A stretch of DNA of 20,917 nt from an uncultured Collinsella sp. (GTDB lineage Bacteria; Actinomycetota; Coriobacteriia; Coriobacteriales; Coriobacteriaceae): positions 1-20,917 of the forward strand of contig CABRWN010000015.1 in NCBI GenBank assembly GCA_902474645.1, written 5' to 3'. The notes under the pieces were generated by a model. That model was not told the origin of the DNA, made no database searches, and saw only the letters and a list, made by a program, of their open reading frames with translations. The translations under genes and the position numbers were made by a program. Below, piece after piece: positions 7,621 to 14,493 of the stretch (positions within the stretch are counted from its first letter, which is position 1; every line of letters begins with the position of its first letter).

Positions 7621-7795
7621 TGCGGAAAGCACATCCCAGAATGAGCGTCCAACATGGGGTGCGGTTTCCCTTGAGGCCCTCAATCGGAAAATGCATCCCG
7701 GATTTTTGTCGAAAAGCGGTCCCTAGTTTCCCAAACGGGCCGCTAACGGAAAGCGCATCCCGCTATTGGGCCCCAAAGCAGGATGCGCTTTCCGT
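7621..7795. repeat. Second repeat family, GCGGAAAGCGCATCC, with 15-bp inverted repeat
   Basis: Related motifs occur at 7621-7637 (TGCGGAAAGCACATCCC), 7684-7700 (a variant with AAAATGCATCC) and 7746-7760. The last is paired with its exact complement at 7781-7795 (ACGGAAAGCGCATCC / GGATGCGCTTTCCGT) across 20 bases. The same motif starts at 1795, next to REP copy 1, so the two repeat families travel together. Confidence 0.7.
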
Positions 7796-7800
7796 GCTGG

Positions 7801-7826
7801 CAGTTCCAAGCAGTTCCAAGCAGTTC
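7801..7826. repeat. Short tandem repeat, 10-bp unit CAGTTCCAAG
   Basis: Two full units and six bases of a third, perfectly repeated. Confidence 0.75.
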
Positions 7827-7870
7827 GGGATGGCCCTTTTCGTCTGCTCTCGGCCGGCGTCCGTAAGACT

Positions 7871-7911
7871 GTCCCCGACGACCACTCATTTAAGTCTGTC
7901 CCCAATGACTA
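7871..7911. repeat. REP-like repeat, right half of copy 2, overlapping the C39 stop codon
   Basis: It matches 1755-1794 at 38 of 40 positions. Read on the minus strand, the motif TAGTCATTGGGGAC (7911-7898) begins exactly with the TAG stop codon of the C39-like peptidase gene. Confidence 0.8.
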
Positions 7912-8910
7912 GTAGTAGGCCCACATGGCTTCGACTTCGTTGAGGACCTCTACGACGCCTCGGCGGCGGGCGCTGCGGCTGGCCGAGTTGGGGTCGTAGA
8001 CGCCAATCTGGTTGGCATCGTCGATGCCGTAGAGCACGATGTAGTGGCCTACGTTGGTAAATGTACCGGGGCGCACTGCGGCGATGACGGGCGCACCCGA
8101 GCGAAGTGCTTGGGTAATCGATTCGCGATCGTTATAGAGCTGTGTTCCGTTGAGCCCCAGCTGCCACGCACCGCCTGTCATAAACGACCACTCGGTGGCA
8201 CCGGTGGGGGCGTAGTTGCCGGCTTCGGCCAGTGCGCATATATCGACCGGTGTCTTATCGGTGTGGCCGGTCTTAAAGATATAGACCATGGTGAGGCAAG
8301 TGGGACCGCAAGCGTTTTCGCGAATAGTGCCACCGGCATAGGGCAGCTCCGACCATGCGGGGTCAATTTGGTAGATGTGGGGCATGGCGCCGGCCTGCCA
8401 TTGCGAGCGTGGGGTCGAGAACGCAAAGGAGTAACCGGGCGCGACGGGAGCTTTAAGCAGCTTGTCCTCGGCAGTGGGCTCAAGACCGGCTGACCCGTGG
8501 GAGATACAGGATCCCAAGAACACAAAGACGAGGCAGGCGGCGATGGAGCAAAGCGCAAGACGTAGGCGGCGGGCCGGAAGCGTGTGGCTTGTGGTATGCG
8601 ACGCGGGGTGAGGGGCGGAATTGCCGCGATCGCGTTGAGGTCGCGAAAAGGAGCGCTTGACGTAGTAGTCGGTCTTACGGCGATCGTAGCGGCGTGGCTG
8701 CGATGTGTCGGTCTGGCGTTGGCGTGTGCTCGTACTCACGCGGTCTGACTGCTGCGCGGTACGGCTTTGTTGCCGCGAAGAAGCCCCGGGCTGCTCTTGG
8801 GGGCGCTGCGGGTTGTCGTTGTCGGAGGTGCTTCTGGGCGTTGGCGTGGTGCGGCCGGCAAGGCGCACGCTTTGTGGCCGTTGGTCGCCGTCATTGTATC
8901 CGTATGCCAT
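7909..8910 (-). CDS. Membrane-anchored C39-like (Peptidase_C39_2) cysteine peptidase
   Basis: A 333-residue protein of unusual layout. About 110 N-terminal residues are low-complexity, rich in Arg, Gln, Ser and Thr, and probably disordered in the cytoplasm. One hydrophobic segment follows at about 116-134 (LALCSIAACLVFVFLG), and then an extracellular papain-like domain. Likely catalytic residues are Cys201 in ENACGPTC, His289 in VGHYIVLYG and Asp306 in VYDPNS, the triad arrangement of C39-type domains. No ABC transporter or bacteriocin gene is adjacent, so a role in leader-peptide processing is not supported; a surface peptidase or transpeptidase-like role is possible. The ATG at 8910 has AAGG eight bases upstream; a GTG at 8919 with GAGG is an alternative and adds three residues. 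It is the only minus-strand gene and is transcribed away from the permease. Confidence 0.82.
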   Translation of the reverse strand: MAYGYNDGDQRPQSVRLAGRTTPTPRSTSDNDNPQRPQEQPGASSRQQSRTAQQSDRVSTSTRQRQTDTSQPRRYDRRKTDYYVKRSFSRPQRDRGNSAPHPASHTTSHTLPARRLRLALCSIAACLVFVFLGSCISHGSAGLEPTAEDKLLKAPVAPGYSFAFSTPRSQWQAGAMPHIYQIDPAWSELPYAGGTIRENACGPTCLTMVYIFKTGHTDKTPVDICALAEAGNYAPTGATEWSFMTGGAWQLGLNGTQLYNDRESITQALRSGAPVIAAVRPGTFTNVGHYIVLYGIDDANQIGVYDPNSASRSARRRGVVEVLNEVEAMWAYY

Positions 8911-9264
8911 TCGAATCACCTTGCCTCATGTGTAACTTGTCTATCCTACATAAAAAGATGCACGACACATGGGTATGTGCGCCAAAAGCCTGACAAATGG
9001 TATGAACGTTGCCGCGCCGCGCGCCAAGCGTCACGGCAACAGGTATTCAAAAGCAGACAAGATGAAAGCGTCCAAGACGAATGACGTCTCCCGCCGTTCG
9101 TCCCAAAAACGGTGCCGCTCGTTTTGCAGTTCTGCCTTCGGTCGAGCTGCGAGCGGCGCTGCTGCGCCAAGGCCGTATCTTAAAGCCATGGAATAAAAGC
9201 GCGCGGCAAAACGGACCGCGCAAGGGGTGACGCCAAGGGCGTCAAACAGGAAAGGAGGGGAACA
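8911..9264. other. Divergent intergenic region between the C39 gene and the permease
   Basis: No convincing gene is seen in these 354 bases; frames through it are basic, serine/arginine-rich and lack good start sites. The AT-richer part around 8935-8960 probably contains the minus-strand promoter. A small hairpin GGCGC (9155-9159) / GCGCC (9164-9168) and two further hairpins near the permease start suggest a structured permease leader. Confidence 0.5.
9201..9244 (+). promoter_or_regulatory. Two tandem hairpins in the permease leader
   Basis: GCGCGG (9201-9206) pairs with CCGCGC (9216-9221), and TGACGCC (9228-9234) pairs with GGCGTCA (9238-9244) around AAG. The second hairpin ends six bases before the AAAGGAGGGG ribosome binding site (9251-9260). 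It may affect translation or mRNA stability; neither hairpin is followed by a T-run. Confidence 0.45.
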
Positions 9265-10716
9265 ATGGCGGACAAGAACGCAGAAGTTGCAGTCGAGGAT
9301 AACGGCGGCATGAAGAAAACGCTCTCGCTCTGGAACTTCTTCACCATCGGCTTTGGTGCCATCATCGGTACCGGTTGGGTTCTGCAGGTCGGCGACTGGA
9401 TGGTCGTGGGCGGCGGCCCCGTTCCCGCTATGATCGCATTCCTCTTGGGTGCAATCTTCCTCGTGCCCGTCGGAGCTGTTTTCGGTGAGCTCACGGCTGC
9501 TATCCCCATCTCGGGCGGCATCGTCGAGTATGTCGATCGTAGCTTTGGCCGTACGCTGAGCTACATCACCGGTTGGCTTTTGGCTCTGGGCAACGGCATC
9601 CTGTGCCCGTGGGAGGCCATCGCCATTTCGACCCTCGTGTCCGAGATGTTCGGCAGCCTGCCCGGCCTTGAGTGGCTGCGCGCCGTCAAGCTCTACACCA
9701 TCCTGGGGGCCGACGTTTACCTGTTCCCGACGCTGATTGCGCTCGGCTTTGCAGTCTACGTCATCTTCCTCAACTTCCGCGGTGCCAGCTCGGCCGCCAA
9801 GCTTCAGGCCTTCCTGACCAAGGCCCTGCTCTGCGGCATGCTGCTCGCCATGGGCGTCTCGCTGTTCACCGGCTCGCCGGACAATGCCATGCCCGTGTTC
9901 TCCCAGGTCACCGGCGCTGGCGGCGGCAAGGCCGCTACCGAGAGCGCCAGCCTGTTTGCCGGCATCGTGTCGGTCCTGGTTCTGACCCCGTTCTTCTACG
10001 CCGGCTTCGACACCATTCCTCAGCAGGCTGAGGAAGCAGCCGAGGGCCTCAACTGGAACAAGTTCGGCAAGATCATCTCCCTGGCACTGCTGGCCGCCGG
10101 CGGCTTCTACATGGTCTGTATCTACTCGTTCGGCACCATCCTCGACTGGCATGAGTTTGTTAAGAGCCCGGTTCCCGCGCTCGCCTGCCTCAAGGGCATC
10201 AATATGCTCCTGTACCTGGCCATGCTCGTCATCGCCACGCTTGGACCCATGGGCCCGATGAACTCCTTCTACGGCGCCACGAGCCGCATCATGCTCGCCA
10301 TGGGCCGCAAGGGCCAGCTGCCCGAGCAATTCGCCGAGGTCGACCCCAAGTCCGGCGCTCCCAAGCTTGCCTGCGTCGTTCTGGGCGTCATCACCGTCGT
10401 CGGTCCGTTCCTGGGCAAGAACATGCTCATCCCTCTGACCAACGTGTCGGCTCTCGCCTTCATCTTCTCCTGCGGCATGGTCGCCCTCGCTTGCCTGCGC
10501 ATGCGCTTCACCGAGCCCGACCTGCCTCGTCCCTACGAGGTGCCCGGCGGCAAGTTTGGCATCTCCCTCGCTATTGCTGCCTGCGCCATCATCATCGGCC
10601 TGCTCGTGATTCCGTTCTCTCCCGCCTCCCTCAACATGGTGGAGTGGAGCATCGTGATCGGCTGGTTGGCTATTGGCCTGGCCCTCATGGCTTTCACCAA
10701 TTCCCGCAAAAAGTAA
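9265..10716 (+). CDS. APC-family amino-acid permease
   Basis: A 483-residue secondary transporter with about twelve hydrophobic segments. The N-terminal LWNFFTIGFGAIIGTGWVL carries the GxG-type unwound helix-1 motif of the amino acid-polyamine-organocation superfamily. PISGGIVEYVDRSFG in segment 2-3 and FFYAGFDTIPQQAEEA in segment 6 are also typical. The C-terminal PRPYEVPGGKFG loop occurs in many APC members. The substrate cannot be read from the sequence, but the next gene encodes an amidohydrolase with the same highly biased, C-ending codons, so import of an amino-acid derivative or dipeptide for hydrolysis is a reasonable inference. A strong AAAGGAGGGG site precedes the start. Confidence 0.92.
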   Translation: MADKNAEVAVEDNGGMKKTLSLWNFFTIGFGAIIGTGWVLQVGDWMVVGGGPVPAMIAFLLGAIFLVPVGAVFGELTAAIPISGGIVEYVDRSFGRTLSYITGWLLALGNGILCPWEAIAISTLVSEMFGSLPGLEWLRAVKLYTILGADVYLFPTLIALGFAVYVIFLNFRGASSAAKLQAFLTKALLCGMLLAMGVSLFTGSPDNAMPVFSQVTGAGGGKAATESASLFAGIVSVLVLTPFFYAGFDTIPQQAEEAAEGLNWNKFGKIISLALLAAGGFYMVCIYSFGTILDWHEFVKSPVPALACLKGINMLLYLAMLVIATLGPMGPMNSFYGATSRIMLAMGRKGQLPEQFAEVDPKSGAPKLACVVLGVITVVGPFLGKNMLIPLTNVSALAFIFSCGMVALACLRMRFTEPDLPRPYEVPGGKFGISLAIAACAIIIGLLVIPFSPASLNMVEWSIVIGWLAIGLALMAFTNSRKK

Positions 10717-10722
10717 CGCCGA

Positions 10723-10774
10723 GCCGGGGCGGATCAGGTGCGCGGGCCCCTCTCTTCCGCGCACCGAACCCGGC
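10723..10774 (+). other. Composite two-stem hairpin between permease and amidohydrolase
   Basis: An outer stem GCCGGG (10723-10728) / CCCGGC (10769-10774) encloses an inner perfect 9-bp stem GGTGCGCGG (10737-10745) / CCGCGCACC (10757-10765). No T-run follows, so it is more likely an RNA-processing or stabilising element than a terminator. Confidence 0.55.
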
Positions 10775-10779
10775 GCCAC

Positions 10780-10819
10780 TTGGGTAGCTTTGTGAGGCCT
10801 TAACCCAACACGGCCTCGC
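10780..10819 (+). promoter_or_regulatory. H-type pseudoknot candidate in the amidohydrolase leader
   Basis: TTGGGT (10780-10785) is complementary to ACCCAA (10803-10808). GTGAGGCC (10792-10799) is complementary, with one G-U pair, to GGCCTCGC (10812-10819). The order a-b-a'-b' is that of an H-type pseudoknot with short loops. It ends 17 bases before the AAGGAGG site (10837-10843), so folding could influence translation. It does not match any riboswitch that could be recognised by eye. Confidence 0.35.
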
Positions 10820-10847
10820 CCACAATATGGATCCATAAGGAGGAACC

Positions 10848-12125
10848 ATGTCCACTAAGTATGCAATCGTTGGCGGCAAGCTCATCGACGGTACCGGTGC
10901 CGAGCCGGTCGAGAACTCCCTCGTTCTCGTCGACGACAACGGCAAGATCGAGTACGCCGGCGCCATGCAGGACCTTCCCGAGGGCGTTGAGGTCATCGAC
11001 GCCGCCGGCAAGACCGTCCTTCCCGGCCTGATCGACACCCACCTGCACTTCTCGGGCAACTTGACCGACGATGACACCGACTGGGTCATGCAGCCGCTCC
11101 TCGAGAAGCAGGCCGTCGCCGTCAAGCAGGCCTACGACTGCCTCACCCACGGCCTCACCACCGTCTGCGAGATCGGCCGCTTTGGTATCCAGATTCGCGA
11201 CTGCATCGACAAGGGCGTCTTCAAGGGCCCGCGCGTTCTGGCCACCGGCCTCGGCTTCTGCCGTGTTGCCGGTCACGGTGACTCCCACCACTGCACCCAG
11301 GAGCTCAACAAGGAATCCCACCCCTGGGGCGACCAGGTCGATGGTCCTTGGGATCTGCGCAAGGCCGTCCGTCGTCGCCTGCGCGAGAACCCCGATGCCA
11401 TCAAGATTTGGGCTACCGGTGGCGGCATCTGGCGCTGGGATTCCGGTCGCGACCAGCACTATTGCTCCGAGGAAATTCAGGCCGTGGTCGAAGAGGCCAA
11501 GATGGTCGGCATCCCCGTGTGGAGCCACTGCTACAACAACCACGCCGCTGCCTACGATTCCGTTCGCTTTGGCTGCGAGCAGTTGATTCACGGCTTCGAT
11601 ATCGATGAGCGCACCATGGACCTCATGGCCGAGCAGGGCACCTTCTTCACTCCGACGATCGCCTTCCTGCCCACCTGGTACGCCACCTATCCGCCCGTCT
11701 ACGTCCCCGAGCTGCACGACAAGTACGAGGGCACCCTGGTCGAGAAGGAACTGCAGCGCAACTACGACTGCCTGCGCGAGGCCAAGAAGCGCGGCGTCGT
11801 CATGACGATCGGCTCCGACTCCTTCTCCTTCGTCACCCCGTACGGCACCTGCTCCATCGAGGAGATGTACGAGTTCGTCGACAAGATCGGCTTCACCCCG
11901 GTCGAGACCATCACCTGTGCCACCCTCAACGGTGCCAAGATGTGCCACATCGAGGACGAGACCGGTTCCATCGAGGCCGGCAAGTGCGCCGACCTGCTGG
12001 TCGTCAACGGTGACGTCGCCGCCGACATCCACGTGCTCAACACCGACAACATGGACGTCATCATGAAGGACGGCTGGATTGTCGAGGCCGGCACCTTCGG
12101 CGAGGCAAACAAGTACAGCGCCTAA
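10848..12125 (+). CDS. Metal-dependent amidohydrolase (prolidase / imidazolonepropionase-like)
   Basis: A 425-residue cytoplasmic hydrolase of the amidohydrolase superfamily. Metal-binding residues are visible in order: His65 and His67 in DTHLHF, a probable carboxylated lysine Lys186 in AIKIWATGG, His227 in VWSHCYN, His248 in LIHGF, and the catalytic Asp324 in IGSDSF. The flanking N- and C-terminal segments (GKLIDGTG... and GKCADLLVV...) form the usual small beta-sandwich. The COG1228-type relatives hydrolyse cyclic amides or N-acyl/Xaa-amino-acid bonds; the exact substrate is not predictable here. AAGGAGG at 10837-10843 sets the start. It lies 131 bases after the APC permease and shares its extreme codon bias, so the two probably work together. 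Confidence 0.88.
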   Translation: MSTKYAIVGGKLIDGTGAEPVENSLVLVDDNGKIEYAGAMQDLPEGVEVIDAAGKTVLPGLIDTHLHFSGNLTDDDTDWVMQPLLEKQAVAVKQAYDCLTHGLTTVCEIGRFGIQIRDCIDKGVFKGPRVLATGLGFCRVAGHGDSHHCTQELNKESHPWGDQVDGPWDLRKAVRRRLRENPDAIKIWATGGGIWRWDSGRDQHYCSEEIQAVVEEAKMVGIPVWSHCYNNHAAAYDSVRFGCEQLIHGFDIDERTMDLMAEQGTFFTPTIAFLPTWYATYPPVYVPELHDKYEGTLVEKELQRNYDCLREAKKRGVVMTIGSDSFSFVTPYGTCSIEEMYEFVDKIGFTPVETITCATLNGAKMCHIEDETGSIEAGKCADLLVVNGDVAADIHVLNTDNMDVIMKDGWIVEAGTFGEANKYSA

Positions 12126-12166
12126 GCTACCGTTCATCGATGGCTTGATGTAAAACACAGTATTTG

Positions 12167-12181
12167 ATTGCATAATGCAAT
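12167..12181. promoter_or_regulatory. 15-bp perfect palindrome, candidate operator
   Basis: ATTGCATAATGCAAT is a perfect 7-1-7 inverted repeat in an AT-rich gap upstream of the first kinase gene. It contains CATAAT (12171-12176), which could be a -10 hexamer; no good -35 lies 16-18 bases upstream. Related ATTGC/GCAAT pairs occur at 16849-16875. Confidence 0.4.
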
Positions 12182-12183
12182 GG

Positions 12184-12210
12184 AGAGGGTCGCTTGCGGC
12201 CCTCTTTATT
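12184..12210 (+). terminator. Probable terminator after the amidohydrolase
   Basis: AGAGGGTCGC (12184-12193) and GCGGCCCTCT (12196-12205) form a 10-bp stem with one G-U pair and a very short loop, followed by TTATT. It ends the permease-amidohydrolase unit, or regulates readthrough into the kinase gene that begins 34 bases later. Confidence 0.65.
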
Positions 12211-12243
12211 GCTATGGGGTGCGTCAGTAAGAAGGAGATGACG

Positions 12244-13629
12244 GTGGATCTCAATAGGCTGATTCTGGGCAAGAGCTACAACTCTACTAAGGTCTTTCGT
12301 ACCGCTCAGCATGTGGTTCAAGCCATCTTGCTCGGTATTGTCGTTCCGCTGCTTATCCTGCTGCTCATCTGGGATCTAACCGATAATCCCAATCCCGTTC
12401 CGGCCGTTGTCGTCATTGCCGGCTTGGTCATGCTGTGCTTCTTCTTCTCGTACGTCTTTGTCGTTCCCGACGACCTCACATCGAGCGCAACCGACCGCAC
12501 GCTCGCCATCGCTTCAAAAATATTCGCCTACACGTCGCGCGGCCTTACGCCCGAAGCTGCCCTGGGCGCCTCTAAGATCATCCTGTCCGAAACTATCGCC
12601 TCTGCCATCTGCTTTACCGACGGCAAGCAGGTGTTGGCAAGCTGGGGCGAGGATTCGGCAAAGTGCCCCGCGGGCACCCCGGTGGTGCTGCGGACTACGC
12701 TCAACGTGATCAACAGTGGTGAGCAAAGCGTGTTTTCGCGCGATGCCTCGACCGAGACGGGTGGCTATTTTCCGCGCCTGCGCGCCGGTATTGTCGCACC
12801 GCTTACCGTGCGCGGGCATTGCGTGGGCACGCTCGAGCTGTATTATCCCCGTCTGAGCAGCATCGATATGCGCCAGACGGCGCTTGCCTCGGGCTTTGCC
12901 GACCTCATTTCCACGCAGCTTGCGAGCTTTGAGCTCGAGCGCCAGGACGAGCTTACGGCCCGCGTGGAGCTGCGCGCCTTGCAATCGCAGGTCGATCCTC
13001 ATTTTCTATTCAATACCATTAGCACGATCGTGTCGCTCGTTCGAACCGAGCCCGACAAGGCGCGATCGCTGCTGATCGACTTCTCCAACTACTATCGTCA
13101 GACGCTTTCTGATTCCGATACGCTCACCACGCTCGAGCACGAGGTGGAACAGGGCACTCGCTATATCAATCTTATGCAGGCCCGGTATGGCGACGGCCGT
13201 CTGCGCGTTTCGGTCAACATCGACTTTGAGGTGCGCGACAGCCTGGTGCCGCCGTTTATCTTGCAGCCGTTGCTCGAAAACTGCATCAAGCACGCGCAGC
13301 GCGAGACCGAGCCGCTTTCTATTCATGTTAGGGCTTTCGAGACCGATGACGGTTTGGAGATCATCGTCGAGGACGACGGCATCGGTATGAGCGAAGAAGT
13401 CTGCGCGCATCTGTTTGAGCAGCATCGCCTGGAGGAGCCCGAGAGCATTACCGCCGACGGCTCCATCAAACGAGGCTGCGGCTTGGCGCTCTTCAACGTA
13501 CTTCAGCGCATCCATTTCTTTTACGGAGAAGATTCCGGCATGCGCGTGGAGTCCCAGGAGGGCGTGGGAACGCAGGTCATCGTCGAGCTGAACGGCGAGC
13601 CGCATGAGCCCGCGCCGTTGACGGCGTAG
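12244..13629 (+). CDS. LytS-type sensor histidine kinase (module 1)
   Basis: A 461-residue membrane histidine kinase. Two hydrophobic segments lie near residues 20-75, followed by a GAF-like region (about 85-220, ending AGIVAPLTVRGHCVGTLELYY). The His_kinase domain has phospho-acceptor His253 in SQVDPHFLFNT. A HATPase_c domain follows, with the N-box at LLENCIKHA and the G1 box VEDDGIGMS. The GTG at 12244 was chosen because AAGGAG ends six bases before it; the ATG at 12238 directly abuts that site, and a longer frame from 12175 would run through the terminator stem. Its regulator gene follows at 13667. It is strongly similar to the kinase at 18155, especially in ALASGFA...STQLA and around the phospho-acceptor. 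The signal is unknown. Confidence 0.9.
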   Translation: MDLNRLILGKSYNSTKVFRTAQHVVQAILLGIVVPLLILLLIWDLTDNPNPVPAVVVIAGLVMLCFFFSYVFVVPDDLTSSATDRTLAIASKIFAYTSRGLTPEAALGASKIILSETIASAICFTDGKQVLASWGEDSAKCPAGTPVVLRTTLNVINSGEQSVFSRDASTETGGYFPRLRAGIVAPLTVRGHCVGTLELYYPRLSSIDMRQTALASGFADLISTQLASFELERQDELTARVELRALQSQVDPHFLFNTISTIVSLVRTEPDKARSLLIDFSNYYRQTLSDSDTLTTLEHEVEQGTRYINLMQARYGDGRLRVSVNIDFEVRDSLVPPFILQPLLENCIKHAQRETEPLSIHVRAFETDDGLEIIVEDDGIGMSEEVCAHLFEQHRLEEPESITADGSIKRGCGLALFNVLQRIHFFYGEDSGMRVESQEGVGTQVIVELNGEPHEPAPLTA

Positions 13630-13666
13630 CACGCGGTTGGATTGAGAAAAAAGAGGGGAAGCACAT

Positions 13667-14401
13667 ATGTCCGAAGGCTGGAACATCCTGGTGGTTGATG
13701 ACGAGCCCCCAATTAGGGCTGAGCTACGCTATCTGCTGGAAAAGGATGCGCGTGTGGGCCAGATTGCCGAGGCGGGTAATGTCACCGAAGCCGCGGAGTC
13801 GATTCTGTCGAACAAGCCCGACGTGCTGTTTTTAGACATTACCATGCCCGGTCGCTCGGGAATTGAGCTTGCCGAGACGCTGCAGAACCTAAAGACGCCG
13901 CCGGTCGTGGTGTTTGTGACGGCATTTGCCGAGTATGCGGCCGATGCTTATAACCTCGATGCCGTCGATTACATCGTCAAGCCAGTCGAGGACGCACGCC
14001 TGTCAAAGGCACTCGACAAGATCGAGGCAGCCTTGGGTGCCCGTCGTGTTATCCACGCTCCGCGCCAGCCTTTGCGCCTGACGGTGGATCGCGGGGGCAA
14101 AAAGGTGTTCATTCCCGTGGCGGATGTCTGCTACTTTGAGGCGCGTGCCGATTTTTGCAACGCCGTCTGCGCCGAGGGAACATACCTGATCAATGAGTCG
14201 ATTTCCTCGCTCGAGCGGCGCCTGGCCTCCGAGGGCTTTATCCGTGTCCACCGCAGCTATCTGGTCAATTTGGAAGACGTGCACAATGTCGAGATCGGTT
14301 CCACGGGTCTTATGGAGCTCAGGCTCGATCGCGTAACCTCGACGGTGCCCGTGTCCCGCCGTCGCGCTGCCGAGGTTAAAGCACACTTGGGGCTTGCGTA
14401 G
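13667..14401 (+). CDS. LytTR-family response regulator (module 1)
   Basis: A 244-residue regulator with a receiver domain (about 5-122): acidic Asp11/Asp12 in VVDDE, phospho-acceptor Asp57 in LFLDITMPG, Thr85 in FVTAF and Lys105 in YIVKPVE. The LytTR DNA-binding domain (about 138-244) contains RVHRSYLVNLEDV and ends in VPVSRRRAAEV, a typical family ending. It follows its kinase after 37 bases with GAGGGG eight bases before the ATG. Targets are unknown; adjacent candidates are the phospholipase-like gene and the permease/amidohydrolase unit. Confidence 0.93.
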   Translation: MSEGWNILVVDDEPPIRAELRYLLEKDARVGQIAEAGNVTEAAESILSNKPDVLFLDITMPGRSGIELAETLQNLKTPPVVVFVTAFAEYAADAYNLDAVDYIVKPVEDARLSKALDKIEAALGARRVIHAPRQPLRLTVDRGGKKVFIPVADVCYFEARADFCNAVCAEGTYLINESISSLERRLASEGFIRVHRSYLVNLEDVHNVEIGSTGLMELRLDRVTSTVPVSRRRAAEVKAHLGLA

Positions 14402-14434
14402 ACGGTCTGCGTGCCGTCGTTTACCATCGCAGGT

Positions 14435-14461
14435 TTGGCATGGGCGCGCGGTGGGCATAAT
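14435..14461 (+). promoter_or_regulatory. Possible promoter of the phospholipase-like gene
   Basis: TTGGCA (14435-14440) and CATAAT (14456-14461) are fair -35 and -10 hexamers, with a short 15-base spacer. Transcription would start near 14468, after the alternative GTG at 14464, which supports the ATG at 14494. Confidence 0.35.
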
Positions 14462-14493
14462 GGGTGGCATCGAATGAAATCGAAAGGATCATT

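Larger units (their letters stand above)
7457..7908. other. Repeat-filled gap without a gene
   Basis: The 452 bases hold the operon terminator and then a mosaic of short repeats: a REP-like half block, several GCGGAAAGCGCATCCC-type motifs, a strong inverted repeat, a small tandem repeat and the other half of the REP-like block. No reading frame with coding character was found. Confidence 0.7.

Noticed and set aside
7621..7826. CRISPR-like array from repeated short motifs
   Set aside because: The motifs vary in length and orientation, spacing is irregular, and no cas gene is present; they are palindromic intergenic repeats.
7536..7943. Possible + strand gene between the GH1 and C39 genes
   Set aside because: The frame is composed of dispersed repeat DNA and runs into the opposite gene's stop region; no coding signal.
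8969..9196. Possible small + strand gene in the gap before the permease
   Set aside because: Basic, low-complexity product, no ribosome binding site, and the region contains hairpins; nothing supports translation.
9031..10836. Long minus-strand open frame (601 codons) opposite the permease
   Set aside because: It is a shadow of the GC-rich third codon positions of the permease gene. Its product is low-complexity, rich in Gly, Glu, Asp, His and Gln, with no domain, while the + strand frame encodes a clear APC transporter.
12175..12243. Upstream in-frame extension of the module 1 kinase
   Set aside because: It would start inside the palindrome/terminator region with no ribosome binding site; AAGGAG is optimally placed for the GTG at 12244.
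10800..12272. Minus-strand frame of 490 codons opposite the amidohydrolase
   Set aside because: Antisense shadow of a strongly biased gene; the product is a Val/Asp/Gly/Leu-rich low-complexity sequence without recognisable motifs.
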